A DNA stretch of 64,000 bases from Isoperla grammatica (lineage: Eukaryota; Arthropoda; Insecta; Plecoptera; Perlodidae). This document shows, piece by piece, positions 46,501 to 59,700 of the stretch (position 1 is its first letter; the number at the start of each line of letters is the position of its first letter). The notes under the pieces were generated by a model that saw only the letters and a list, made by a program, of their open reading frames with translations, ran no database searches and was not told the origin of the DNA. The stretch is from contig OX246741.1 of assembly GCA_945910005.1 (NCBI GenBank), forward strand, positions 7,444,611 through 7,508,610, given 5' to 3'. The position numbers and the translations under genes are program-made.

Positions 46501-49500
46501 TATTATTGAAATTGTCTTATTTTGTTGTGTTTTCTTGCGAACAAACCTGGGAGGGGGGGGGGGGGGGGGGGGGGGGGATACGATCGAGACAATTTTGTTC
46601 TCGCCTCTTACGAACGCCTGAGTCCAGACGCGTCGGGTAATCTGGACACTATCAAGCGAAAGCAAAATAGTTTAACAAATTTCACGTCCGGCGGGAACTT
46701 GAACGCATTCCATCCGAAAACAAGTTTAAAATACTTCACGCGTTCGGCTGTGACAATTTATAACATCGCCCGAAAAAATTAATTTACGCTTTGAAAATTC
46801 AAACGTATGACGCATAGCCTGAAACCGTTCAAACTTTCGAGTAATTTTCTTTTTTTCGTACAACAACGACCAGCCTAGTCTAGGTCACAACCCCTTCCAC
46901 ATCCAACGCTTCTGTCTGGCCAAAGCACCCCCGGCATTATAAGAAAAAACTCACATTACATTTACCCAAGATACCTGCTATATAGCCTACGGTACGTTCC
47001 GTCCTTGTAGGTTAATTAAGTATAAAAATAAAAACAATTTGAATTCCAGTAGTTGAGCAGGAAAGCTTGATGAGAGGGAAACGGTAGAAAAACCTTCCGT
47101 CCGGATAGTCCGTGACTAGACTCGAACTGGTAGAAAAGCACGACCAGTATAATATTGGCTTGCAAGCCACGCACACTCACTAGTGAATCATAGTTGCTTT
47201 GTGTTTACCATTCGTCTCACGGAGAAGTTGATTGAGTCTTCTTTGTTGGGAGGTCTACCTTATGTCCCGGCAGGTGTGTTCCTTATGTCCCGGCATGTGT
47301 GTCCGGTGTCCCTCATGTCTTGGTCACTTGACAGTAGGGACACACACGGGGTTTTACGTGTGTAGGTGTTTGAATAACATTTAAGTTGATTTGAGAGTTC
47401 TGGCGAAATCTGCTCCACGGTCCGGTTGTTATGTCCCTTTCTGCCCCGTCCTAATGTTTCAATTGGGGTAGAGCCCCAGTTACTTCACAAATGTCTAGAA
47501 CATAACCCTATAGATAAATTAGTTTGGCTTGCGTTTTGAAGAATACATGTTTCTTGTTGATATTGTCTTTTCTAAAACCAAACAATGACTGTGAGGTAAG
47601 TCTTAGGCCAGCTTTCGTAGGGGGGGGGGGGGGGGGGGGTGTTTGCGTTATATTTAGGAGACACAGCTTGACACTCATGCAACTTCACCACGTTTTCAAA
47701 ACAAACCATCAAGTATAAATCTATGACTACCAGAGCTGTGATTTATTTAAACTATAGTATTTTCCCGTAAACATTTTTTTTTTTTTTTCAAGAAAAGATT
47801 TTAATATCTTCTTCGTCCGGTATAGATCCGAGTCCATCGCTCACTCTGACTGGCCACTACATCACGGCGTCGCGTAATCTCCAACACAACAACTCGTTTG
47901 ACGCTTTATAACCTCCGCTGCTTCCCACGACGGCGATCATCATCATTCGCACCTCACGCCGCGCGCGACCGCAGCGCCGAGCGGCGGTGTAACCAACTAT
48001 CGAGCGTGACGTCACGACACGTGTCTTCCGCATTCCTCGTGTGGCTGTCTGTCGGTCAACCCGCGGCACGTTGGCCCAGTCCCCGCTCGGACACGAACCC
48101 GGGCCTTGTCCGACCACTTGCTTGGCTGTTAGGCCTACTGCGTTACTGCGTTTGGACGTTTGACGTTTGGATGGAGGCAATAGAGCGCTTTTTCCTTTTG
48201 CCTAGGAAGTCTCGACCGGACAGTGTCCTTAAGAGAAGAATATAACAATAATTTTTCGTAGGTATACCCGTTATAGGGTGCACACCAGCTTTACCCGATG
48301 TGCCCCTCTTCAGGTGACTAACTAGGTTATTAGGGTGTTTGGATAGCTGGGAAGGAATGTCCGAGGGCTGTTCGTAGGACTCAATCCCAGCATTCGCCTT
48401 TACGACTGAGGAAAACCTCGAAAAACCTTCAGTCAGGACTGCCGGTGGCCGGAATCGAACCGGCGACCTCCCGAATTAGAGTCTCGCGTCTTACCGCTGA
48501 GCCACCTCTATCGGTTAAGAAAAGAATGTTGAGAGTACAGAAGTGATGGATATGTTGCTGAAGGCAGAACGTTAGAAAAAAAAAGAATGAAATGGCCCGA
48601 TGGCAGAATGAATTTAATGTGATATTAGTATGAAATTAATAAAGGAGGTTGGAATAGCTTAGCAACTATACGAGGAATAAAATTGGGAAGTTCAGGAAGG
48701 GTCCTGGGAATGAATAGACGTTACAACTTTACCCGTCTTTTCTTGGCACAGAGGGGAAGGCGAATGTTGCGGTGGCGTCCACACGCCTTTGTAACCCTGC
48801 CCACGGTTGTGTGGAGCCGGTGGGCGATTGAATCGAAGGGGGTGTGGGGCGCCATTCCCTCAACAAATTAATTGGTATAACCCCCTCCCCCCTCGAAAAA
48901 ACTGCCTTCACAATTCGCTTAAAAAAACGTCATTTATGTCGTTAAAAACTTGTAATATATTAATTACTGGAACAAAGAAACATTCATAAATAAGAGGATG
49001 ACGTATTTTGATTTGCTTTGGGGTAATTTAAAAGTATTTTGTATACGTTTGTACAGAAATTTGCGGTTCCGCAGGGTTGATGGACGTACAACATTTGTAG
49101 ATACGTAGGTTGTTTGGGGTAAAGAAGTTTTTTGTCCGGCCCTTCGTTTATTTATGTCGGCGCCGCGGCCACATATTTTGATTGTCCTACTGTATGAAGA
49201 TAAAGATACTGTTGTGCATGTTTGTGCGCTGGTGTATGATTATTAATGTGTGTATTAATGTGTATTATTAATGTTGTCCCCCCTGTTGGTTCACAGACGG
49301 ACAACATCCGCGTGTCGCTGAGCTTCCTGGGGGCGCTGGGGGTGGCCGTCGACGGCCTCCACGCCAAGGATGTCCGCGACGGGAACCTCAAGACCATCCT
49401 AGGACTGTTCTACGCGCTCAGCCGCTTCAAGCAGCAACAGAAGCAGATGCCTAGGTAACACACATACCACACACGCTACTTCGGTACATGGTGTGTATAG

Positions 49501-50343
49501 GCTGTATAGCCTAGTCTATGGGTCGAGTCGAGATACGTCTTTTTAGCAAACATTTGCTCAAAATTTAGCATTAATTACTTTAAATTTAGCATTTTGTAGC
49601 ATTTATATTTTTCTTTCCGTCAAAACCATGTATATCAGGGTTTTTTTTTGCACTTCTAATGAACAATTATGTGTAGGTACTAGTTAAAATCAATTCAGTT
49701 GTAACTTGTAACTTTTAACTTCTTAAGGGGTTAAAATGCAGTTCTTTACTAAATCTCAAACTGGAATAGGAACACATTATTTTTTGTAAAATAAGCATTT
49801 TGTAGCGTTTCCAAAAACAAAACCAATAAATAAATGACCAATTTAGCATCTAAAACCTAAAACGCTAAAATAACGTATCTCTATAACTATGGGTATAAGA
49901 GCAGCGTCCGTCAACTTCTAGTCGATCAGTGTGATGTAATTACGTCATCCAGGCCCTAGGGGATCTTCTGAAACTGCGTTTATAAAACGAAGAAGAAGAA
50001 GAAGAAGCCTCTCCTGCGTCCTAGACGTGACAGCGTTCAGTAGTTATCCGTCTCCATTATGTGTTCAATCTATTCCACTCCCTTATACAAACCATCACGG
50101 TATCACCTAATTGCATCGCACGCATTCAGGACCCCTCCAAGTATTGGCCAAGAATAGCCCTAGCCCAACGTAACTAATCTCATTCGACTTCCCCTCTCAT
50201 GCACTCTGTTTCAACGAACATCAACAGATTTCTGGCGTTGTTTCACACACATTCGTAAAGGTACAGTCTTCCGCTTAGCAGAGTGCTCAAGCCTCGTTAG
50301 TCAGGACCAGTGTTTTCAAAATTTTCAGATATCCAACATGAGG

Positions 50344-50391
<48 letters not shown>

Positions 50392-53300
50392 AAATAAATT
50401 CACATTTAGAGTCTACCCACTCAGTAACTAAACTGATTTGCAGTGGGGGACTTTAATTTGAAGTGACTAAACCAACCCTGTAGGCTTCGAACACCATCGA
50501 CGAGTGAGCGATAACCAATCAAAGATCGATATTTCAAATACGAAACATATTTTGTATATAAGTATAAAATGATCTCTATAATCCACCTGTTTCAATTGTT
50601 GTTATTGAGATGAGACTGTACTTATACTTGGGGGCAACTTTATACATTTATATCACCCGTGCTTTTCCGTCCAACCATGACGAAATAATCCATTAGCGGA
50701 CGTGTTAATCGTGAGAAATGTAAGACGTACTCCAAAATGTGAAGCACGAGAAACTGTCTCCTTCTGTCACTCGGCCGGGCGGGGCGCGGAATCTCATCCC
50801 GGACCTTAGATGGGTGTCCCCGAGCACCCCACCCCACCCCACCCAGCGCCATGCAAGGCTAATTGCCATGTATATTGTATTTCTCGACTTTGGCAGTTGG
50901 ACATGAATTATTAGTAGCGCCAAACTCCTCTGGGACAGGGGGGTAAGACTTACAAGGCGGGGCCGTCTCACTCGGTATTAGCTTGATTAGATACGCATGC
51001 AAGACAGATTGACAATCTAGTATAGTAGTGGGGTGGGGACACTCACACACACAAAGAAACTAGTCTGCGGTCGATTAGGCATCTGCTGTATAGAATAGAG
51101 ATCCCGGATATCCGCTATCGACAGACAAGATTTGTGAATGTCGATAGTCACTGTTTCAAAACGACGTATTCGGATTATGAAATTGGTGTTGAAACTTTGT
51201 CGTGGTAGTCGTTTCCGATAGGCAACTGAACATACCAACAACAATGTCGACGAGGTATAGTTTAGTTTAGTTTATTGGACAACATATACTATATACATAC
51301 ATTACATAATAATGATACATATTTGATGACAGATACAGTGATCTGTATTGTTGTCCTGTTTTATATAGCCTAATAATAATAATTGTACAGAGATAAAGAG
51401 GAAGAATTCAATACAAATAAAATAAGCAAGGTAATAATTATAGCAGTGATAACATTAAATCACAAGTAAAATAAAAGAGTTCGCAAATTAGTTATAAATT
51501 ATAATGGTTGATTAAGATATTCGTTTATGTTGTAAAATGGGTTTATTTTTAGGAAGTCTGCTAGCCTTTTTTTAAAATTATTATGTTGTCGGAGCTTTTT
51601 ATGTGGTTAGGTAGTTTGTTATATATTTTTATTTTTATATAGGGACAGTCGATCGCCTTCGTCATGTGACCATGTCCCTATACCGACGTGCGTGCCTCTG
51701 TTGCACTTTATTAATCCCTCAAAATAGTAATCGTTGTTGAAAAACTTTATTCACAATTATACCGGTTTGTTTTGTACGCACATTTAGCAACAACATCCAG
51801 TATACTTCACTGAATGCCGTTAGGGTCAGTCGACGTCGCCTCCCTCCATCAATCATCAGAGACGCTTCTCACTTCCTCACACATTCTATTCTCCTGTTAC
51901 CTTACAATACACCTTTCTTCACACTCTCAATAATAGTGCACACTCATTCCGATCTTCAATCTCACCCGTTATAAACTCTTCTTCGTAGCCTCTCTCTCTA
52001 CCGACATCATATTATACTAGTCCCACACCGGCCTCAGATCGGTCTATACTGCCCCTCTCAAGCACGCTGCTTCAACGAAAATCAACAGATTCCTGCCGTT
52101 CTTTCCAGTGATGATTTCAGACATTTTTTCTAGGGGGGGCTGATACAAATCTGGGGTGTTGCTAAATTAGTAACTCATTTTATGGCTTTTTTTTGACGCC
52201 GTGACAAAAGGCAGGGGTGGAGGGGGTTACGGTCTCTGTTGATGCCATCCTTTCAGTTTTCGAATATGAGGTGATTCCTATTTGCCATTCTTACCTTTAC
52301 CTAACATTGTTTAAATAGAAAATAAAATGTTGCAACATTTATGTAGATGAGTTTTTCGTGGAAATCGATTTATTTCTTAGTCCTATATGAGGTGGAAAAA
52401 TATTCCTCATTTTCTTGTATTTTGCATTTTTTGTGTGCAAATTTACATTACTTCATGTGATTTTTTCAATCTGCTAGGGGGGGCATTTACAACTGCTGCC
52501 TGAAATCATCACTGGTTCTTTCCCATATTCGTAAAGGCAGTCAGTCAGTCAGTGCATAAGCTTTATCTATAGACCTAGTCTAGTCGCGCTCGTTGTGTTA
52601 GTAATTTCCAGGTATCCAACACAAGGCCGTAAATGATCCGTAATGGACCCGTTTCAAGTATAGACGATAGGTGGAACTCAGAAGTACTTTTTAACTTGCG
52701 TAATGTTTGTTGCACTACATGGACGTCGACGAGCGCCGAGCGCTGGAAGTAGATGATCCGATGAAGTTGGAAGTTGGAACCAACCAACTTCGGCGCTTGC
52801 TTCGCCCTGATTGGTCGGATCATCCACTTTCGGCGCTCGTCGACGTCGATGTAGTGCAATAAGCATAAGCGTGAGAAGTTACTTTCGGGCAACTTTGTAT
52901 CCGTGTGCACATGTGTCCAAATTCGCTTTCTATACTGAATCAATCCGATCGCAACAGATTGGAACGGCAATCTCGTTACGGACAATGAATGAGTGGAGTC
53001 ATCGAGGTGACGAAACAGGCGACATGTCTCTCGTGAGGTGAGGGATGGGCACGCGCGGTATCTTAATGAGCAGCGAGCGTGATTCTGCACAATCACGAGT
53101 GTCGTTGCAAACCAACCGCAACTTCCTTATACAGAGCGGGTTGTACCACCGATATGTGATGATAATACAGGACACAACCTTGTAAACAACTCAAGTTACG
53201 CTTTTTAACCCTTTTGCGACCTGAAATGATTTATTATCTTCAATGTTTGTATTAATTTTAATGTAGATCGTTGTGATATAACATCATTTACATTTCGCCT

Positions 53301-56300
53301 ATGTTGCACATGATTTAATTAAGAATGTACAATATTTAATAGCTTTACACATGTTTAATTACTTTTGTTCTGTCTATACTTCATGTACGACATCGCAATG
53401 AAATGAGTCGCCTTCATACAATCCTATCGCGATAAACGTTGTTTTTTCAACGGTCGTCCCTCGTTCTTTTGTCATTGTCAAACTTTTAACGTCGTCGCCT
53501 CACATTGTACTCAATAAGCGCTCTCTCCTTGGCCTTTACCCTCTATCTTATTCTTAGCTACACATTGTGTTCTCTTTGTAATCTTCGTCGCTGGTATCAC
53601 ATGTGTGTAGCCTATAGATTAGAGCCAGTCAGAAGGGGGGTTACCCGCTGTCTATTTCATCAGTCTCCTTATTGGTCAAATGCGTTTATGATTGTAGAAG
53701 AACCCAGGATCAATGCCCGGTATATGGTTGAGGTAATTCAATTTTACCAAAATGATAAACCGTTGACTTTAGTAATGGGGCGCATAAGTTATGTTGTACG
53801 TCGCTGAAAATCAACGCAAGCGCGAAAATAAATTCTTCCTTGTTTTCGTTGTTTATTTACACACCCAACCACCGTGTATTTGTGCAGAGTGTAGCCAATT
53901 CCATCTCCCCCCGACTTGCGTTTGGAGACTCACTCAATAAGACGCAAGTCAATACTTGACTCGACAGATCAAATATCTCTCTCAAGCCAGTCCGTATATT
54001 TTATTTTTTATTAAACGTTAAAACGATGCCATTCGTTTCGAATCTGTCCCCCCATCGGAGGAGGGGGTGCATTTGCCCTTAGCAGCATCCCCTAGCCTAA
54101 TGCATTTCAGTGACGTCATGCACGGCAACCACCCCAGTGCATGACCAGGTGGTGGTTGTCGCGAGACGAGACTTGCTATTGGTGGATGCTGAGGGGGTGA
54201 TCCCGACAAAGCGAGCGTCTGGACCCAACGCGGGCAGACAATGCGGCGGGCACGCTAGATTCAACAGTAGCGTCACTGTGTTGTGTTGTTTACGTGTGTT
54301 GTTGTTGTGTGTCGTCCATGGGCAATTCGGCCAGTGGCGAGCGGCAAACGGAGGGCTCGGCCCCCCTAGACACTGACCGGTAGGTTTTTACCAGAGGATA
54401 GGAAGACAGATTATTGCTAATTCAACCAATAAGAGTTTGTTACGGGTTTCTGCTGGCAGGCTGGAGTAGCCATGGGCAATTCGGCCAGTGGCGAGCGGCA
54501 AACAGAGGGCTCGGCCCCCCTAGATACTGACCGGTAGGTTTTTACCAGAGGATAGGAAGACAGATTCTTGCTAATTCAACCAATAAGAGTTTGTTACGGG
54601 TTTCTGCTGGCAGGCTGGACTAGCCATGGGCAATTCGGCCAGCGGCGAGCGGCAAACAGAGGGACCGGCCCCCCTAGATACTGACCGGTAGGTTTTTACC
54701 AGAAGATAGGAAGACATACTTCTTGTTAGAGGTTTCCGCTAGCTCGAGTGACATTAGCTCCGGTCGGTGTAGGAGAACCGGAGGTTCTGAGTTCGTTCAC
54801 CAATTGCGACAAACTTTAATAACAATATTAAAACGCAGCATCATCGAATCCACAAAGCCGGAACGCGAGCTTATAAATGAGTGCTACTTGGGTTTGTGGG
54901 CAAATCTTTCTATACGTTTGAGCGACGTTTTCGTTAGCTGTAAAGGTTGCGAAGTCACTGCACGTTGCGTTCTCTGTTAGATGTCATCACCATTTATAAT
55001 GTTGTTTTGGTTCTTTAAAAATGCATTTATGTTGTTCGTGACGACGAGTGTATGATTGATGGAAGGATGTAATTACAACATATAACTTGATTCCTTATAC
55101 GGTATTCGAACCCACGTGACTTGATTCCTCGAGGATGGCGCAACCCCTAAGAAACGTGTGGTAGAGGGGGTGGGGGTGGGGGGGGGGGGGTAGAGGGGTA
55201 TTTTATCATATACTTGGAAACCATGTTGCGACCTATTCCACATCGTGATTGATGAGTATGAAGACAATCGATATCGTTGAAACGTCGATAATGCATTGCA
55301 CTATTTCCGCCAGTCCCAAACGCTGTATAAACTTGGTTAACGTTTACTAAGTGTTGACGGGTGATGCTCTAGTTTTTTTTCTACGGTTTATCGCCCCCTT
55401 TAAACTGGAGAGGGTGGGAGACAGACAGATTCATGATGTTGTTATTTCGGATAATATCTGTTGATCTTGACTTAGTTCCTAGATGTCTGTCATTCACTAA
55501 TCTTGGGCTACGCTCCAGTTCTGTGTGGCTAGTTGCCAAGTTGTTATCCCCAAGGAACGGAGGGGGATAAGAATATATCCCTTACTTACTTACTTAATGT
55601 AATTTAATGGCATGATTTTGAGTTTGACTCTTGTTAGTTTATTTTGTAATTCAGTGCACACTAGTATGTACTATATTTCAATTGTGTAGGGTTGCCAAGT
55701 TGTTTGTTTATCAAATAAATGAGAGGGTGCATGGAAGAGATTAGTGAGAAGGGATATATATTCTTGAGCATATGCGCGCCCCCCCCCCCCCCCCCCCTAC
55801 TTCTTGTTATTCTGTTTGCACTTCACCCTTGTACTTTATTTTGACTGTAAGATTGTCAAGTTGTTAAACAGAAAAGTGACGGGACAGATTAGACGAGGGA
55901 GAGGCCCCTGGGTTGTTTGTTATTACCACAAATTATTTCGGTTGTCATGTTGGGTAGAGTTGTTGTTGTTGAGATTAGACCGCGTTATTATTTTCTTTAA
56001 CTCTCACGACACTCGTATATTGTGAAGTGAAGGGTGCTCACAAGTTGTTGTGCTTGTTGCTATGACCACCCACCAAGTTGTTGTTGTTGTTGTTGTTGTT
56101 GTCGCAGGCTTCCCTCCCCGTTCCACCGAGCTGCAGGTGGGGGCGTCGCGACGGGCATACCGACGCCCAAGCGTCTTGGAGGTAACGGCCCCGCCGGCTC
56201 GGCCGGTAGCAGCCGCTCGACGAGCCCCCTATCGGCCAGCCCACAGCCCAACAAGTGAGTAACATACTCTTTTCTACAGCAGCAGTTGTTGTATTATGTT

Positions 56301-56720
56301 TTCCTATTTTAAATAAACAATCACCAGCCAACTTTTGATTATTGTTAGGGCCGGTCTTACAATCTCCTAATAAGAAAGTTATTTGTAGAAATTCTCCTAT
56401 TTGGAGGATTTCAAGGGTTTTGATTGGTGGTTGCTATGGAGACAACAAGCTATTCGACGTAAGACTGGACCCTAGTCAATTCTGTTATAAATCCATGACT
56501 TCGTGCCTTGTAGGGCTTAATCGTTATTTGCATGGCTAGAATGGTATATATAGGTAATAAATACAATTCCTATTCATTTGTAAAAAGCTGTAACAACTGA
56601 TAGGTTTTTGAAGATTTCGCGATCACAGGACGACGCTTCTGACACTTCTGTTAAGTTTTTATATTAGTTGTTGAGTAAATAGTTGTAAAATCATATTTTT
56701 TAAATCATGAAAATGCTGTT

Positions 56721-56751
<31 letters not shown>

Positions 56752-59700
56752 GGGTGGATATTCATAAATCGTAAATAACTTAATTATTTTTTCTATGTGG
56801 TGTGTTATAAAAGTTTTTCCAAATGTACACGTAATGGAGCCCTTATTCGTACATCCTAAGAAACTATGCTCAATTTTAGTTAGATATGTGTTTAATTCAT
56901 AGTCGGCCCCTACACCTAGGGGCGCCCATTGTTACCAAGGTAACAGTTGTTTCCATGTTATTTCCCATAAACAAAACAAATCCATAGCAACAATGGGTGC
57001 CCCTAGGTGTAGGGGCCGACTATGAATTCCAACCTTGTGTTACAATGCCCACTTGTTGTTGGTACAGTGTTGGCCGCACGACGCCGCCCCGCCCCGCGAG
57101 GAGTCCCTACGGCGTCGCGACGCCCGACACCCGAGCCACTTACATTCCCGCCACGCCGGACGCCCGGGGCTCCATGTTAGACAAGCTCAAGCTGTTCCAG
57201 AGACCAGACAAGAGCAAGACAGGTATAGCTATGATGTGTTTGACTAAGCTCTTTGCTCACGAGCCACTTACATTCCCGCCACGCCGGACGCCCGGGGCTC
57301 CATGTTAGACAAGCTCAAGCTGTTCCAGAGACCAGACAAGAGCAAGACAGGTATAGCTATGATGTGTTTGACTAAGCTCTTTGCTCACATGAGCCTCTTA
57401 CATTCCCGCCACGCCGGACGCCCGGGGTTCCATGTTGGACAAGCTCAAGCTGTTCCAGAGACCAGACAAGAGCAAGACAGGTATAGCTATGATGTGTTTG
57501 ACTAAGCTCTTTGCTCACATGAGCCACTTACATTCCCGCCACGCCGGACGCCCGGGGCTCCATGTTGGACAAGCTCAAGCTGTTCCAGAGACCAGACAAG
57601 AGCAAGACAGGTATAGCTATGATGTGTTTGACTAAGCTCTTTGCTCACATGAGCCACTTACATTCCCGCCACGCCGGACGCCCGGGGTTCCATGTTGGAC
57701 AAGCTCAAGCTGTTCCAGAGACCAGACAAGAGCAAGACAGGTATAGCTATGATGTGTTTGACTAAGCTCTTTGCTCACATGAGCCACTTACATTCCCGCC
57801 ACGCCGGACGCCCGGGGCTCCATGTTAGACAAGCTCAAGCTGTTCCAGAGACCAGACAAGAGCAAGACAGGTATAGCTATGATGTGTTTGACTAAGCTCT
57901 TTGCTCACATGAGCCACTTACATTCCCGCCACGCCGGACGCCCGGGGCTCCATGTTAGACAAGCTCAAGCTGTTCCAGAGACCAGACAAGAGCAAGACAG
58001 GTATAGCTATGATGTGTTTGACTAAGCTCTTTGCTCACATGAGCCACTTACATTCCCGCCACGCCGGACGCCCGGGGCTCCATGTAAGACAAGCTCAAGC
58101 TGTTCCAGAGACCAGACAAGAGCAAGACAGGTATAGCTATGATGTGTTTGACTAAGCTCTTTGCTCACGAGCCACTTACATTCCCGCCACGCCGGACGCC
58201 CGGGGCTCCATGTTAGACAAGCTCAAGCTGTTCCAGAGACCAGACAAGAGCAAGACAGGTATAGCTATGATGTGTTTGACTAAGCTCTTTGCTCACGAGC
58301 CACTTACATTCCCGCCACGCCGGACGCCCGGGGCTCTATGTTGGACAAGCTCAAGCTGTTCCAGAGACCAGACAAGAGCAAGACAGGTATAGCTATGATG
58401 TGTTTGACTAAGCTCTTTGCTCACATGAGCCACTTACATTCCCGCCACGCCGGACGCCCGGGGCTGCATGTTGGACAAGCTCAAGCTGTTCCAGAGACCA
58501 GACAAGAGCAAGACAGGTATAGCTATGATGTGTTTGACTAAGCTCTTTGCTCACATGAGCCACTTACATTCCCGCCACGCCGGACGCCCGGGGCTCCATG
58601 TTAGACAAGCTCAAGCTGTTCCAGAGACCAGACAAGAGCAAGACAGGTATAGCTATGATGTGTTTGACTAAGCTCTTTGCTCACGAGCCACTTACATTCC
58701 CGCCACGCCGGACGCCCGCGGCTCCATGTTGGACAAGCTCAAGCTGTTCCAGAGACCAGACAAGAGCAAGACAGGTATAGCTATGATGTGTTTGACTAAG
58801 CTCTTTGCTCACATGAGCCTCTTACATTCCCGCCACGCCGGACGCCCGGGGCTCTATGTTGGACAAGCTCAAGCTGTTCCAGAGACCAGACAAGAGCAAG
58901 ACAGGTATAGCTATGATGTGTTTGACTAAGCTCTTTGCTCACATGAGCCACTTACATTCCCGCCACGCCGGACGCCCGGGGTTCCATGTTAGACAAGCTC
59001 AAGCTGTTCCAGAGACCAGACAAGAGCAAGACAGGTATAGCTATGATGTGTTTGACTAAGCTCTTTGCTCACGAGCCACTTACATTCCCGCCACGCCGGA
59101 CGCCCGCGGCTCCATGTTAGACAAGCTCAAGCTGTTCCAGAGACCAGACAAGAGCAAGACAGGTATAGCTATGATGTGTTTGACTAAGCTCTTTGCTCAC
59201 GAGCCTCTTACATTCCCGCCACGCCGGACGCCCGGGGCTCTATGTTGGACAAGCTCAAGCTGTTCCAGAGACCAGACAAGAGCAAGACAGGTATAGCTAT
59301 GATGTGTTTGACTAAGCTCTTTGCTCACGAGCCTCTTACATTCCCGCCACGCCGGACGCCCGGGGCTGCATCTTGGACAAGCTCAAGCTGTTCCAGAGAC
59401 CAGACAAGAGCAAGACAGGTATAGCTATGATGTGTTCGACTAAGCTCTTTGCTCACATACATTCCCGCCACGCCGGACGCCCGGGGCTGCATGTTGGACA
59501 AGCTCAAGCTGTTCCAGAGACCAGACAAGAGCAAGACAGGTATAGCTATGATGTGTTTGACTAAGCTCTTTGCTCACGAGCCACTTACATTCCCGCCACG
59601 CCGGACGCCCGGGGTTCCATGTTAGACAAGCTCAAGCTGTTCCAGAGACCTGACAAGAGCAAGACAGGTATAGCTATGATGTTTGACTAAGCTCTTTGCT

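Larger units (their letters stand above)
20075..49296 (+). other. NAV intron 3 (about 29 kb)
   Basis: The largest intron of the gene; it splits the CH domain. It is mostly mobile and simple-repeat DNA, listed separately. Stretches where I see nothing specific include about 23500-25000, 28900-29990, 32070-32700, 42030-43700 and 44100-45750, apart from short poly(G/C) tracts and isolated TACGCCACTG words that resemble hAT ends (24373-24383, 44160-44170). Confidence 0.55.
49455..54317 (+). other. NAV intron 4, part before the putative internal first exons
   Basis: Contains a MITE (49524-49886), an (AAAT)n run, a dispersed repeat at about 50395-50560 that matches 11750-11915 inverted, a second dispersed repeat (50190-50345 and 52030-52620) holding a hAT insertion, a palindrome at 52690-52883, and about 1.4 kb (52900-54300) where I see no clear feature. 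Confidence 0.55.
54300..54720. repeat. 154-bp tandem triplication
   Basis: Three units with ATGs at 54318, 54472 and 54626, exactly 154 bp apart. Each unit has the 62-nt exon-like part and a spacer starting GTAGGTTTTTACCAGARGAT. The third spacer diverges after about 54720. Confidence 0.95.

Noticed and set aside
52575..53096. 173-codon ORF on the minus strand
   Set aside because: It runs through a palindromic element and shows no family motif or conserved composition; length alone is within chance for this GC content.
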